A stretch of 11,420 nucleotides of DNA from Candidatus Aminicenantota bacterium (GTDB lineage Bacteria > Acidobacteriota > Aminicenantia > Aminicenantales > Aminicenantaceae). This document shows positions 1-7,497 of this stretch, piece by piece. The number at the start of each line of letters is the position of its first letter. Position 1 is the stretch's first letter. The notes below the pieces were generated by a model. That model made no database searches and was not told where the DNA came from. It saw nothing but the letters and a program-made list of their open reading frames with translations. A program made the translations under genes and the position numbers. Where the stretch lies: NCBI GenBank assembly GCA_030673995.1, contig DAOUYU010000042.1:1-11420 (forward strand), given 5' to 3'.

Positions 1-631
1 GGCGTACAGTGAGGAGGGGATCGTCTTTAATGAGCGTACCGATACCGACCATCAAAGAGTCATATTCCCCTCTTAAGAGATGGAAGTATTTTCTGGTTTC
101 GGAAGAAGATATCCATTGAGAGAGATTTTTTTTGGTGGCTATTTTCCCATCGAGGCTGGTGGCAGTCTTGGCTACAACAAAGGGCCTTTTTTTTGTGATA
201 TATTTTAAATATGTTTCATTCAGCCGTCTGTTTTTTTCTTCGAGAAGCCCAACAGAGACATCTATTCCTGCTTGCTTTATTTTTTTGAGTCCCTTTTTAT
301 AGACGAGTGGATTAGGGTCCAGCGCAGATATTACCACTCTTTTCGGACGCGCCTGAATGATAGCATCGGCGCAAGGAGGGGTTTTTCCCCAATGAACACA
401 GGGTTCGAGCGTAATGTAAGATGTGCTGTTTCGGGACTGAGAGCCTGCTTTCTGGAGAGCTAGGATTTCGGCATGGGGTTGGCCGGGCCTTTCATGATAG
501 CCATAGCCTACAATGACATTCTTTCTGACGATGACTGCGCCTACGTAAGGATTTGGGGTTGCCCATCCTACTGCTTTTTCGGCAAATGCATAGGCCATCT
601 GGATGTAGAAGGTATCTTTAAGTCTGTTCAT
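1..631 (-). CDS. ribD: RibD, bifunctional riboflavin deaminase/reductase (5' part only)
   Basis: Likely catalyses two early cytosolic steps of riboflavin synthesis: deamination of the diamino-pyrimidine made from GTP, then NADPH-dependent reduction of the ribosyl group. Reading leftwards from ATG at 631-629 gives 210 uninterrupted codons to the window edge. The N-terminal deaminase domain shows the TPNPYVGAVIV stretch (residues 25-35), the zinc-site HAE and the second zinc motif PCVHWGKTPPC. The start of the reductase domain follows, with the family's LMVGIGTLIKDDPLLTV near residues 193-209. The rest of the reductase domain lies outside the window, so it cannot be seen whether the gene is intact. 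The start overlaps the ftsY stop as ATGA, so translation is probably coupled; no strong Shine-Dalgarno precedes it. The family assignment is firm because both zinc motifs and the reductase signature are present. Confidence 0.95.
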   Translation of the reverse strand, partial: MNRLKDTFYIQMAYAFAEKAVGWATPNPYVGAVIVRKNVIVGYGYHERPGQPHAEILALQKAGSQSRNSTSYITLEPCVHWGKTPPCADAIIQARPKRVVISALDPNPLVYKKGLKKIKQAGIDVSVGLLEEKNRRLNETYLKYITKKRPFVVAKTATSLDGKIATKKNLSQWISSSETRKYFHLLRGEYDSLMVGIGTLIKDDPLLTVR

Positions 632-1521
632 GATAGAAGGGCCCTGACAAATTGCCGGGAAGAGAAGCGGAGCAAGTCTTTTTCTCCCTCTCCGATACCG
701 ATGAACTTAATCGGAAGTTTCAACTCATCAACTATGCTGATAACGCTTCCTCCTTTGGCGGTTCCGTCCAGTTTAGAGAGAAAGATTCCTGTTATACCCG
801 AAAATTTAAGGAATTCTTTAGCCTGAATCAAAGCGTTCTGGCCGATGCTGGCATCCAGGACGAGTAGAGTTTCGTGGGGAGCCCCTTCAATTTCTCTGGA
901 GATGACTCGTTTAATCTTTTCCAGTTCATTCATTAAGTTGGCATTTGTATGGACTCTTCCTGCAGTATCGATGAGAAGAAGCTGCAGAGAATGGGCCTTA
1001 AGGGATTGAATGGCATCATAAATCACAGATGCAGGATCCGCCCCATACTGACCTTTGACAACAGGAATATTCAATTTTTTCCCCCACAGCGCGAGCTGTT
1101 CCTGGGCGGCTGCCCTGAAGGTGTCAGCCGCTGCCATCATTATACTCTTCCCCTGATCTTTAAAGCGATAAGCCAGTTTAGCAAGAGAGGTTGTCTTGCC
1201 TCCGCCGTTTACTCCAACCAGCATGACAACAGAACGAGAGTCGTTGATGTTAAAATCAGCGGGGAACTGGCAGAGGATTTTTATGATTTCCTCCTCTAGT
1301 AATTTTTTAATTGTTTGAAAAGAATCTTTTTTTTTGCTTTTTTGCCTGATAGAAAGGATGATTTTTTCAGTTGAAGTCATGCCGACATCTGCCAGGATCA
1401 TGGATTCGGTAAGCTCATCAAGAATTTCATCTCGGCTTTTGCTGCTTCGAAGAATTTCCTCGAATCTTTCTTTAAAGGTTTCTCGGGTTCCTGCTAATTT
1501 TTCTTTAAGATTTCCTAACAC
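628..1521 (-). CDS. ftsY: FtsY, signal recognition particle receptor GTPase
   Basis: Membrane-associated GTPase that docks ribosome-SRP complexes at the translocon. The 297-residue protein has the N domain (about 1-90) and a full G domain: P-loop GVNGGGKTT (103-111), DTFRAAA (133-139), DTAGR (185-189), SKLDG (249-253) and the closing GIGEGE (275-280). LDASIGQNA (222-230) matches the FtsY-type LDATTGQNA and separates it from Ffh; there is also no M domain. The long acidic A domain of E. coli FtsY is absent, as in many bacteria, but an amphipathic start (GNLKEKLAGTRETF) suitable for membrane targeting is kept. The start codon is GTG (1521-1519): an in-frame stop lies three codons upstream (1530-1528), so no earlier start is possible. 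There is no visible Shine-Dalgarno, and the promoter sits immediately upstream. It is the first gene of a leftward pair with ribD. Confidence 0.96.
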   Translation of the reverse strand: MLGNLKEKLAGTRETFKERFEEILRSSKSRDEILDELTESMILADVGMTSTEKIILSIRQKSKKKDSFQTIKKLLEEEIIKILCQFPADFNINDSRSVVMLVGVNGGGKTTSLAKLAYRFKDQGKSIMMAAADTFRAAAQEQLALWGKKLNIPVVKGQYGADPASVIYDAIQSLKAHSLQLLLIDTAGRVHTNANLMNELEKIKRVISREIEGAPHETLLVLDASIGQNALIQAKEFLKFSGITGIFLSKLDGTAKGGSVISIVDELKLPIKFIGIGEGEKDLLRFSSRQFVRALLS

Positions 1522-1530
1522 TGCACATCA

Positions 1531-1559
1531 ATTATATTTTTCATGCTTTTTAAAGTCAA
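1531..1559 (-). promoter_or_regulatory. Sigma70-type promoter for ftsY-ribD
   Basis: Reading leftwards, TTGACT (1559-1554, five of six matches to the -35 consensus) is followed after exactly 17 bases by TATAAT (1536-1531, perfect -10). The expected transcription start is about 1524-1522, only 0-3 bases before the GTG start of ftsY. The hexamers are directly visible; the start site is calculated from usual spacing, not measured. Confidence 0.75.
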
Positions 1560-1603
1560 TTCAACTCTCAGTGAGTTGTTGATTAAAGAAGATTATGTTA
1601 CAT

Positions 1604-1626
1604 TTAACCTGGATAAGTCAGGTTAA
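1604..1626. repeat. Perfect inverted repeat just upstream of recJ
   Basis: TTAACCTG (1604-1611) and CAGGTTAA (1619-1626) are exact reverse complements separated by seven bases (GATAAGT). The repeat ends six bases before the recJ ATG at 1633 and contains the only plausible Shine-Dalgarno-like bases (CAGG, 1619-1622). It could be a protein operator at the recJ operon head, or an RNA hairpin that limits ribosome access. It is not followed by a T tract, so it is not a terminator. Confidence 0.6.
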
Positions 1627-1632
1627 CGATTG

Positions 1633-3324
1633 ATGGATAAAGCTGTTTGGCATTTATTTCCCCCTCGTGAGGAAGCAAAATCTATTTCTACAGAACTTGG
1701 TATTCCTCTTGAGATCGCGCAGGTATTGGTTAATCGGAATGTAACCGAGCCCGAGGCTGCGCAGGAGTTTCTTTTCGGGACTCTAGATGGCCTTCATGAT
1801 CCCTTCTTAATGAAAGATATGAGAGAGGCAGTGGAGAGAATCAAACAGGGGATATACCAGAGAGAGAAAATATTGATTTTCGGTGATTATGACGTGGATG
1901 GGATTCTTTCGGTGGTCATGCTTCATAGAGCCCTTGAATCATTGGGGGCAGAGGTGGACTATTTTATTCCGGAGAGATTGAAAGAAGGCTATGGGATCAA
2001 AGAGGAATACATTAAGATTGTTCTGGAAAGAAAAGCCGCCCTGGTGATTAGTGTCGATTGCGGGATAAAGGCGATGCCGTTTGTGAAAAGAGCTAGAGAG
2101 GAGGGAATTGATGTCATCATAACCGACCATCATATCCCCGGGGATTCACTTCCTGAAGCTTCGGCAATCCTCAACCCTGTTCTCCAAAACTCCGGATATC
2201 CTGATAAGAATTTAGTCGGAGTTGGAGTGGTCTTCAAGCTGATTCAAGCTCTTTTTGCCAAGGAGGAAAAATCCCTTTCTCTTCCCTGGTATCTTAAGCT
2301 GGTTTCCATAGGAACAGTAGCTGACGTTGGGCAATTGAGGGGTGAGAACAGACTTCTTGTCAAATTCGGACTGAAAGCGCTTGAAGATGTTTCGGACCCG
2401 GGATTATCGAGCTTGATGGAAATCTGCCGGCTGAAGGGAAAAAGTGTATCTGCTGGAGATATCGGTTTCCGGATCGGGCCGCGGATTAATGCTGCGGGAA
2501 GAATGGGAAAAACTGATTTAGCTGTAAAGCTTTTTTTCACGAATTCTCTTCCAGAATCGCTTGAACTGGTAAGCCATCTGGATGAGTTGAATTCCAGGAG
2601 GCGAAGAAAGCAAGAGAAAATTTATAAGCAGGCTTTAGAGAGAATCAGGAAAAGCTCTCTTGATGATCGCTACAGATTTCTTGTCTTGGGCTGTGAGGAA
2701 TGGCATCGCGGAGTCCTCGGCATCGTAGCTTCAAAACTCAAGGATTTCTTTCATCGACCTGTACTGCTCTTTTCTTATGAAAATGGAAAAGCATATGGTT
2801 CGGGGAGAACCATCAGTGAATTTCCCCTGATTGACTGCCTTCATGAATGTAAAGATTGGCTCCTGGATTACGGAGGGCATTCAATGGCTGTCGGTTGTGT
2901 GCTTGAGCGTGAAAATATGATTTTTTTTAGAAAGGCGGTCAATGATTTTGTGAGATCGAGAATTACCGATGACCATTTAAGGAGGAAAATATCTATCGAT
3001 TCAAAGATAGATTTTACTGACCTCACTTCCTCTTTTATTGAAAAATTTTCTCTCCTCTCTCCTTTTGGAGCTGGGAATCCCAAGCCGGTCTTCCTGACGG
3101 AAAGAGCAGAAGTCATAGGTGAACCAAAAGAAATTAAAGGCAGACACAGCAAACTTGTGGTAAACCGGAAAGGAAGAATTTTTGAAGCGTTGGGATGGAA
3201 TAGAAATGATTGGGCTCAAAACTTCAGGAGAGGGGACATCATTGATCTGGTCTATTCTTTTCAATTTTCCGAATACATGGGGGAAAAAAGGCTTAACCTT
3301 TCTCTTGAAGACATAAAAGCCTAA
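1633..3324 (+). CDS. recJ: RecJ-like single-strand-specific 5'-3' exonuclease
   Basis: DHH-family nuclease that degrades single-stranded DNA 5' to 3' in recombination and repair; cytosolic, metal-dependent. Seen in order (residues counted from ATG 1633): DYDVDG (85-90), SVDCG (140-144), DHH (165-167), RINAAGR (284-290), then the DHHA1 domain with WHRGVLGIVASKL (357-369), GSGRTI (389-394) and GGH (414-416), and a C-terminal OB-fold region beginning with PFGAGNPKPVF (477-487). All core metal-site residues are present and the 563-residue length is normal for RecJ. A TTG at 1630 is in frame directly before the ATG and fits the weak CAGG at 1619-1622 slightly better, so the start is uncertain by one codon. 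It heads the rightward operon; its upstream region carries an inverted repeat. Confidence 0.95.
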   Translation: MDKAVWHLFPPREEAKSISTELGIPLEIAQVLVNRNVTEPEAAQEFLFGTLDGLHDPFLMKDMREAVERIKQGIYQREKILIFGDYDVDGILSVVMLHRALESLGAEVDYFIPERLKEGYGIKEEYIKIVLERKAALVISVDCGIKAMPFVKRAREEGIDVIITDHHIPGDSLPEASAILNPVLQNSGYPDKNLVGVGVVFKLIQALFAKEEKSLSLPWYLKLVSIGTVADVGQLRGENRLLVKFGLKALEDVSDPGLSSLMEICRLKGKSVSAGDIGFRIGPRINAAGRMGKTDLAVKLFFTNSLPESLELVSHLDELNSRRRRKQEKIYKQALERIRKSSLDDRYRFLVLGCEEWHRGVLGIVASKLKDFFHRPVLLFSYENGKAYGSGRTISEFPLIDCLHECKDWLLDYGGHSMAVGCVLERENMIFFRKAVNDFVRSRITDDHLRRKISIDSKIDFTDLTSSFIEKFSLLSPFGAGNPKPVFLTERAEVIGEPKEIKGRHSKLVVNRKGRIFEALGWNRNDWAQNFRRGDIIDLVYSFQFSEYMGEKRLNLSLEDIKA

Positions 3325-3347
3325 GCAGAGGATTTGAAGGGAAAAAC

Positions 3348-5231
3348 GTGCTTTTAACAAGGATTATAAGAGCAGGGATTGCGGTTTTTCTCGTTGTTCT
3401 TGCGGTAGTTATAGGTCTTTTTATTATTCGATCTCAGGTGAAACACAGAGTCCCTGTGAAGGCAGAAAAACTCACACAGCAGAAAATCGAGAAGAAAGAA
3501 AGACTTAAATATACCCGAACCGAAGGAAAAGAGCCCACTCATAGCGTTATAACAGATAGGCAGTATCTGGGAGAGGATGACCAATATCATTTAGAGGGAA
3601 ATGTAGAAATCATCTTTTTTAAAAAAAGAGAAGGTAAAGACGTTTTTCTCTACGGCGATGAAGTTGTCTATGACAGAGATATGAATCACTTTGTAGCAAC
3701 AGGCAAGACAAAGGCAAATTTCAAGGATTTGATCATTGAGTCAACAGTACTGCATTATGAAGATAAGGAGGAGCTTTTTTGGACTGAGAGTGGGGTGACA
3801 TTCTATTCGCAGAGACTAAAAGGTTCTGCCCGGAAGATGACCTACTCTATGAAACAGGAAGAAATAGAACTCCATGAAAGCGCCAAACTCTCTTTAATGC
3901 CAAAATTTGAAACATCTTTCCCTGTTATCGTCTGGGGAAATGACCTTGTGTACAGCCGAGAAAATAAAAGAGGCACGATGAAAGGGGGAGTGCTTCTTTT
4001 TCGAGGAAAGAGTCATGCTTCGGCTAATAATCTTTACTTTGAGTTATCGCCTGATGAAGAACTTATCAGGACTTTGTTTTTAAAAGGAAAAGCCAAGGCT
4101 ATTCTAATAGATGAAGAAAAGAGAGAGAGTTCTTCTCGCAATCAGCCTTCTTTTTTAGCCCGAAGTGAGAAGCGTGAGATTGAGGCAGAAGAGATAAAGA
4201 TCAAATCTTTCCCAAGTCTCCAGACAATCCAAGTCTTAGAGGGTAAACAGAGCTGTTCATTCAAGTTTTTTTCAGAGTCCGGAAGTAGCACCCATATTCT
4301 TGCAGAATCGGTTAAGTTCGAATTTGACCTGGAAGGAGGCCTGAAAGAATTCCATGCATTTAAAAATGCGAGGATGATAGATGAGGGAGAAGATCCTGAG
4401 GAGCGCCGCCTTATTGCAGGAGAAACTCTAACCATAAAAGACAATACGGATATCCTTAGGGTTAAGGGAAAAGGTCCGTTTGAGACAAGAATTACTTCTT
4501 CAGATAGTGATGTTTTTACCGATGGGGTTACGCTGCATCTTGATAGCAATAACTTCGAAGCTAAAGGCGGAGTCAAGGTTGTCTTAAAATCAGGAAAAGG
4601 AGAAGAAAATTCCATCGGCATTTTCTCAAGAGAATATCCCGTTTCTATCAGAGCAAAAGAAATGAGATATTTTGATGAGAAAAAGCGTTTTCTCTTTAAG
4701 GGGAATGTAAAAATATGGCAGGAAAAGAAAACATTGTTTGCCGATGATGTCGAGCTTTATGAGGAAACAGGAGAAATCTTTTGTACGGATAATGTAAAAT
4801 CCATATTTCCTCATAAGCCAAAAGAAGAAAAGAAGGAGGAACGTATAGAGATCTCTGCTGCTCAAATGACTTTTAAGCCTGAGGAGAATCTTGTTCTGTA
4901 TGAAAAGAAATGCACTTTAAAGATTAAAGACCTCATTCTTTATGCTCAGTTCGTTTATGTCTATCTGAAGGAAAATATGGAAGACATGAAGGAGACAGTT
5001 GCTAGAGGAAAGGTTGTCATCGTTCAAGATGTGGGTGAAGCGAGAGGCAAAGAAGCAAGATACGACCCGGATAAGGAGACAATCATACTTCTGGGAAACC
5101 CTGTTCTGGAAGACAAAGAGAGGGGGATAACAAAGGGGGATAAATTGACTTTTTACATAGCCGATGGTAGAATTTTCGTAGAAAATAAAGGCAAAGAAAG
5201 GTCGATAACAGTAATAAAACGTGAAAGATGA
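3348..5231 (+). CDS. Large LptC/LptA-like (OstA family) LPS-transport protein
   Basis: Probably forms the periplasmic bridge that carries lipopolysaccharide from the inner-membrane LptB2FG extractor toward the outer membrane. The start is GTG at 3348, with GAAGG at 3336-3340 spaced seven bases. Residues 5-27 form one hydrophobic membrane anchor with a short positive N-terminus, as in LptC. The remaining 600 residues are mostly alternating beta-strand-like sequence with repeated OstA-type units, for example LEGNVEI (82-88), AKEMRYFDEKKRFLFKGNVK (436-455), ADDVELY (465-471), VARGKVVIVQ (551-560) and ARYDPDKETIILLGNP (570-585). No cysteine-lined lipobox is seen. At 627 residues it is more than three times the length of E. 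coli LptC or LptA (each under 200). The ATGA overlap with lptB supports the role strongly. The domain count is my estimate; module borders cannot be set by eye. It could also be annotated as LptC-related or OstA-like. Confidence 0.8.
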   Translation: MLLTRIIRAGIAVFLVVLAVVIGLFIIRSQVKHRVPVKAEKLTQQKIEKKERLKYTRTEGKEPTHSVITDRQYLGEDDQYHLEGNVEIIFFKKREGKDVFLYGDEVVYDRDMNHFVATGKTKANFKDLIIESTVLHYEDKEELFWTESGVTFYSQRLKGSARKMTYSMKQEEIELHESAKLSLMPKFETSFPVIVWGNDLVYSRENKRGTMKGGVLLFRGKSHASANNLYFELSPDEELIRTLFLKGKAKAILIDEEKRESSSRNQPSFLARSEKREIEAEEIKIKSFPSLQTIQVLEGKQSCSFKFFSESGSSTHILAESVKFEFDLEGGLKEFHAFKNARMIDEGEDPEERRLIAGETLTIKDNTDILRVKGKGPFETRITSSDSDVFTDGVTLHLDSNNFEAKGGVKVVLKSGKGEENSIGIFSREYPVSIRAKEMRYFDEKKRFLFKGNVKIWQEKKTLFADDVELYEETGEIFCTDNVKSIFPHKPKEEKKEERIEISAAQMTFKPEENLVLYEKKCTLKIKDLILYAQFVYVYLKENMEDMKETVARGKVVIVQDVGEARGKEARYDPDKETIILLGNPVLEDKERGITKGDKLTFYIADGRIFVENKGKERSITVIKRER

Positions 5232-5956
5232 AAGATTGTTTAGAGGCGGAAAAGCTGCAAAAAAGCTATGGAAAGAAGAAAGTCGTAGATAATATTTCTC
5301 TATATGTCAGGAAAGGCGAGATCGTTGGTCTTTTAGGGCCCAATGGAGCGGGGAAAACAACAACGTTTTCCATAATTCTCGGCCTCATTCCTAAAAATTC
5401 TGGAAAATTTTTTCTGAATGGGGAAGACATTACAAATCTTCCTATGTATATGAGAGCAAGAAAAGGGCTGTGTCTTCTTCCTCAAGAACCTTCCGCGTTT
5501 AGAAAGCTGAGTGTGGAGGACAATCTCTTGTCCATCATAGAGACGATTCGAAATGTCCATTTAAAGAACGATGGCGGGCTAACAACGATTCTCAAGGAGT
5601 TTGGACTTGAGCAGCTGGCTAAAGCTAAAGCGTTTACTCTTTCAGGGGGGGAAAGAAGGAGGCTTGAAATCGCTCGGGCTTTGATCACAACTCCCGAGTT
5701 CGTACTTCTGGATGAGCCTTTTACGGGCATAGATCCTTTAGCCATCCATGACTTGCAGGAAATCATTCTTTCCCTTAAGAAGAGAGGAATAGGGATTCTT
5801 TTAACAGATCACAGTGTAAGGGAAGCCTTGAAGATTACGGATAGAGCTTATATCATCGATAAAGGAAAAATTTTAATGGAGGGCACACCCCAGGAGTTAG
5901 TTATCTCTGATGATGTGAAGAAAAGTTATTTAGGAGAAGATTTTAGACTTTCTTGA
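5228..5956 (+). CDS. lptB: LptB, LPS export ABC transporter ATPase
   Basis: Cytoplasmic ATPase that would pair with LptF/LptG (not in this window) to extract LPS from the inner membrane. The 242 residues carry a complete ABC core: Walker A GPNGAGKT (37-44), Q-loop Gln86 within LLPQEPSAFRKL, signature LSGGE (138-142), Walker B FVLLDEP (158-164) with catalytic Glu163, and switch His195. LptB-specific stretches set it apart from branched amino-acid ATPases of similar length: DEPFTGIDP (162-170), LLTDHSVREAL (191-201), DRAYII (205-210) and the C-terminal SYLGEDF (233-239). Its ATG overlaps the stop of the upstream LptC/LptA-like gene (ATGA), implying coupled synthesis of partner subunits. Confidence 0.96.
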   Translation: MKDCLEAEKLQKSYGKKKVVDNISLYVRKGEIVGLLGPNGAGKTTTFSIILGLIPKNSGKFFLNGEDITNLPMYMRARKGLCLLPQEPSAFRKLSVEDNLLSIIETIRNVHLKNDGGLTTILKEFGLEQLAKAKAFTLSGGERRRLEIARALITTPEFVLLDEPFTGIDPLAIHDLQEIILSLKKRGIGILLTDHSVREALKITDRAYIIDKGKILMEGTPQELVISDDVKKSYLGEDFRLS

Positions 5957-5988
5957 TTTAATAAATTAAGCTTGATGAGAGAATAATT

Positions 5989-7497
5989 ATGACTCTAAAA
6001 CTACGGCTCGAACAGAAACAGGTTCAAAAGTTGATCCTTGCTCCCGCTCTTCAGCAAGCCATAAAGCTCCTTCCCTTAACGAATCTAGAGTTGATTGAAA
6101 TCATTGACACCGAGCTTTCCCAAAATCCTATGCTCGAATGTGAGGAAGAAACAGTGGAAAAAAATATCGCGGAAAATACAGAAGGAAAGGAAAAAAATAC
6201 AGAAGGAAAGGAAAAAGAGAAGGAAGAGAAAGAAAAGGAGAAACTCGAAACACGGGAAGATCAAGAGGAAGAGAGTTCTATGGAATCCCAAGGTGAGGTT
6301 GAAGATTCAGAATTTGAATCATACTTTCAGGAATATTTTGATGATGGATTTCGTCCATATTTTTCAGAGAAGAAGGAAGCGCTGTCTTTAGAAAATATCG
6401 TTTCCAAAAGTCCCTCTCTGTGGGACCACCTCAATTGGCAGGCTAACCTGACATTTTTTGATATAAAAGACAAAGAGATCGCTCAGTATATTATAGGCAA
6501 TATAAATGAGGACGGCTATCTGACTGTTTCAGTGGAAGAGATTTCAAAAACAAGCGATGCCTCTGTAGAGAAGATAAATGAGATCCGCGAAAAAATCAAA
6601 AACTTTGATCCTGTGGGAATAGGAAGCTTAGATCTGAAAGAAACCCTCCTGGCTCAAATGGACTATTTTCAAATCCAGGATGAGATAACTCGCGAAATCA
6701 TTGGCCAATATCTTTATCTCCTGGAAAAATCCGATTATTCTCATCTGGCAAAGCTGCTTGGCATTCCTCTTTCAGACGTGAAGCATCATATAGAAGTCAT
6801 TAAAGGCCTGAATCCCTCTCCAGGAAGAAAATACAGTGGAGGGAGAACATTTTATGTTGTCCCGGATATTATTGTGTCCAAAGAAGATGATGAGCTTAAA
6901 ATAGTATTAAATAACGAAGGTTTACCCCGCTTGAGAATCAATGGCTATTACAAGAAGCTTCTGTCTCAAGCTTCGAAAGACAACCCTGATGCCTACCGAT
7001 TCCTGAAAGATAAGATGAAAAAAGCGTTTTGGTTTTTACGGAGCCTGGACCAGCGAAATCAAACGGTTTATAAGGTAGCAAAATACATTGTTGAAAAGCA
7101 GGGAAATTTTTTAGAGAAAGGGATTGAATTTATTAAGCCCTTGACTTTGATAGAATTAGCCCAGGAGATTGGCGTTCATGAATCTACGGTGGGGCGTGTG
7201 GTTGCAAACAAATACATCATGACACCTCGAGGTGTCTTTTCTCTTAAATATTTTTTCCATAAGTCCCTCTCGGGAGATTTTGGTGAGGAGATCTCTTCCT
7301 TAAGAATTAAAGAAAAGATTAAAAAACTTATAGAGAACGAAGATAAGAGGAACCCATTAAGTGATATCGAGATAGGCAATATGCTGGCGCGGGAAAACTT
7401 AAAGATTGCCCGGCGGACTGTGGCCAAGTACAGAAAGCAGCTCAAGATACCTCCTTCCCACATAAGAAAAAGAAGGTTTAAAATGGAGGAAGCTTAA
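5989..7497 (+). CDS. rpoN: RNA polymerase sigma-54 factor RpoN
   Basis: Alternative sigma factor that directs RNA polymerase to -24/-12 promoters and needs AAA+ activators. The 502-residue protein shows region I, rich in Gln and Leu (LEQKQVQKLILAPALQQAIK, 7-26); a variable charged region II (about 51-130); the core-binding domain including DPVGIGSLDLKETL (207-220); the HTH region TLIELAQEIGVHESTVGRVV (386-405); and the RpoN box ARRTVAKYRKQL (474-485). All regions needed for function are present. Region II contains a nearly exact 21-base tandem duplication encoding NTEGKEK twice (residues 63-76) and then a Lys/Glu run. ATG 5989 is preceded by GAGAG. It follows lptB by 32 bases and overlaps hpf by one base (TAATG). 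No enhancer-binding activator is encoded in the window. Confidence 0.97.
   Translation: MTLKLRLEQKQVQKLILAPALQQAIKLLPLTNLELIEIIDTELSQNPMLECEEETVEKNIAENTEGKEKNTEGKEKEKEEKEKEKLETREDQEEESSMESQGEVEDSEFESYFQEYFDDGFRPYFSEKKEALSLENIVSKSPSLWDHLNWQANLTFFDIKDKEIAQYIIGNINEDGYLTVSVEEISKTSDASVEKINEIREKIKNFDPVGIGSLDLKETLLAQMDYFQIQDEITREIIGQYLYLLEKSDYSHLAKLLGIPLSDVKHHIEVIKGLNPSPGRKYSGGRTFYVVPDIIVSKEDDELKIVLNNEGLPRLRINGYYKKLLSQASKDNPDAYRFLKDKMKKAFWFLRSLDQRNQTVYKVAKYIVEKQGNFLEKGIEFIKPLTLIELAQEIGVHESTVGRVVANKYIMTPRGVFSLKYFFHKSLSGDFGEEISSLRIKEKIKKLIENEDKRNPLSDIEIGNMLARENLKIARRTVAKYRKQLKIPPSHIRKRRFKMEEA
6173..6215 (+). repeat. 21-bp tandem duplication inside rpoN
   Basis: Two copies of a purine-rich unit (beginning AAAATACAGAAGGAAAGG, period 21 bases; compare the ATAC at 6176-6179 with that at 6197-6200) lie in frame in region II of rpoN. 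They encode NTEGKEK twice. Because the period is a multiple of three, copy-number change would not shift the frame. Confidence 0.75.

Noticed and set aside
473..826. Rightward open frame of 117 codons opposite ribD and ftsY
   Set aside because: It runs antisense across the ribD/ftsY junction, where both leftward frames carry clear family motifs; the translated sequence has no recognisable domain and no ribosome-binding site.
1576..1604. Rightward recJ promoter TTGTTG-17 bp-TACATT
   Set aside because: The -35 matches only three of six consensus bases and the -10 four of six; spacing is right but the match is too weak to list as a feature.
2931..2938. Run of eight T in recJ as a possible phase-variation tract
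   Set aside because: The frame is intact and runs of this length occur by chance in such AT-leaning DNA; nothing else suggests switching.
4142..4621. Leftward open frame of 159 codons inside the LptC/LptA-like gene
   Set aside because: It is antisense to a coding frame that is continuous and overlaps lptB properly; its Ser/Leu-rich composition is what the reverse strand of a Lys/Glu-rich gene gives.
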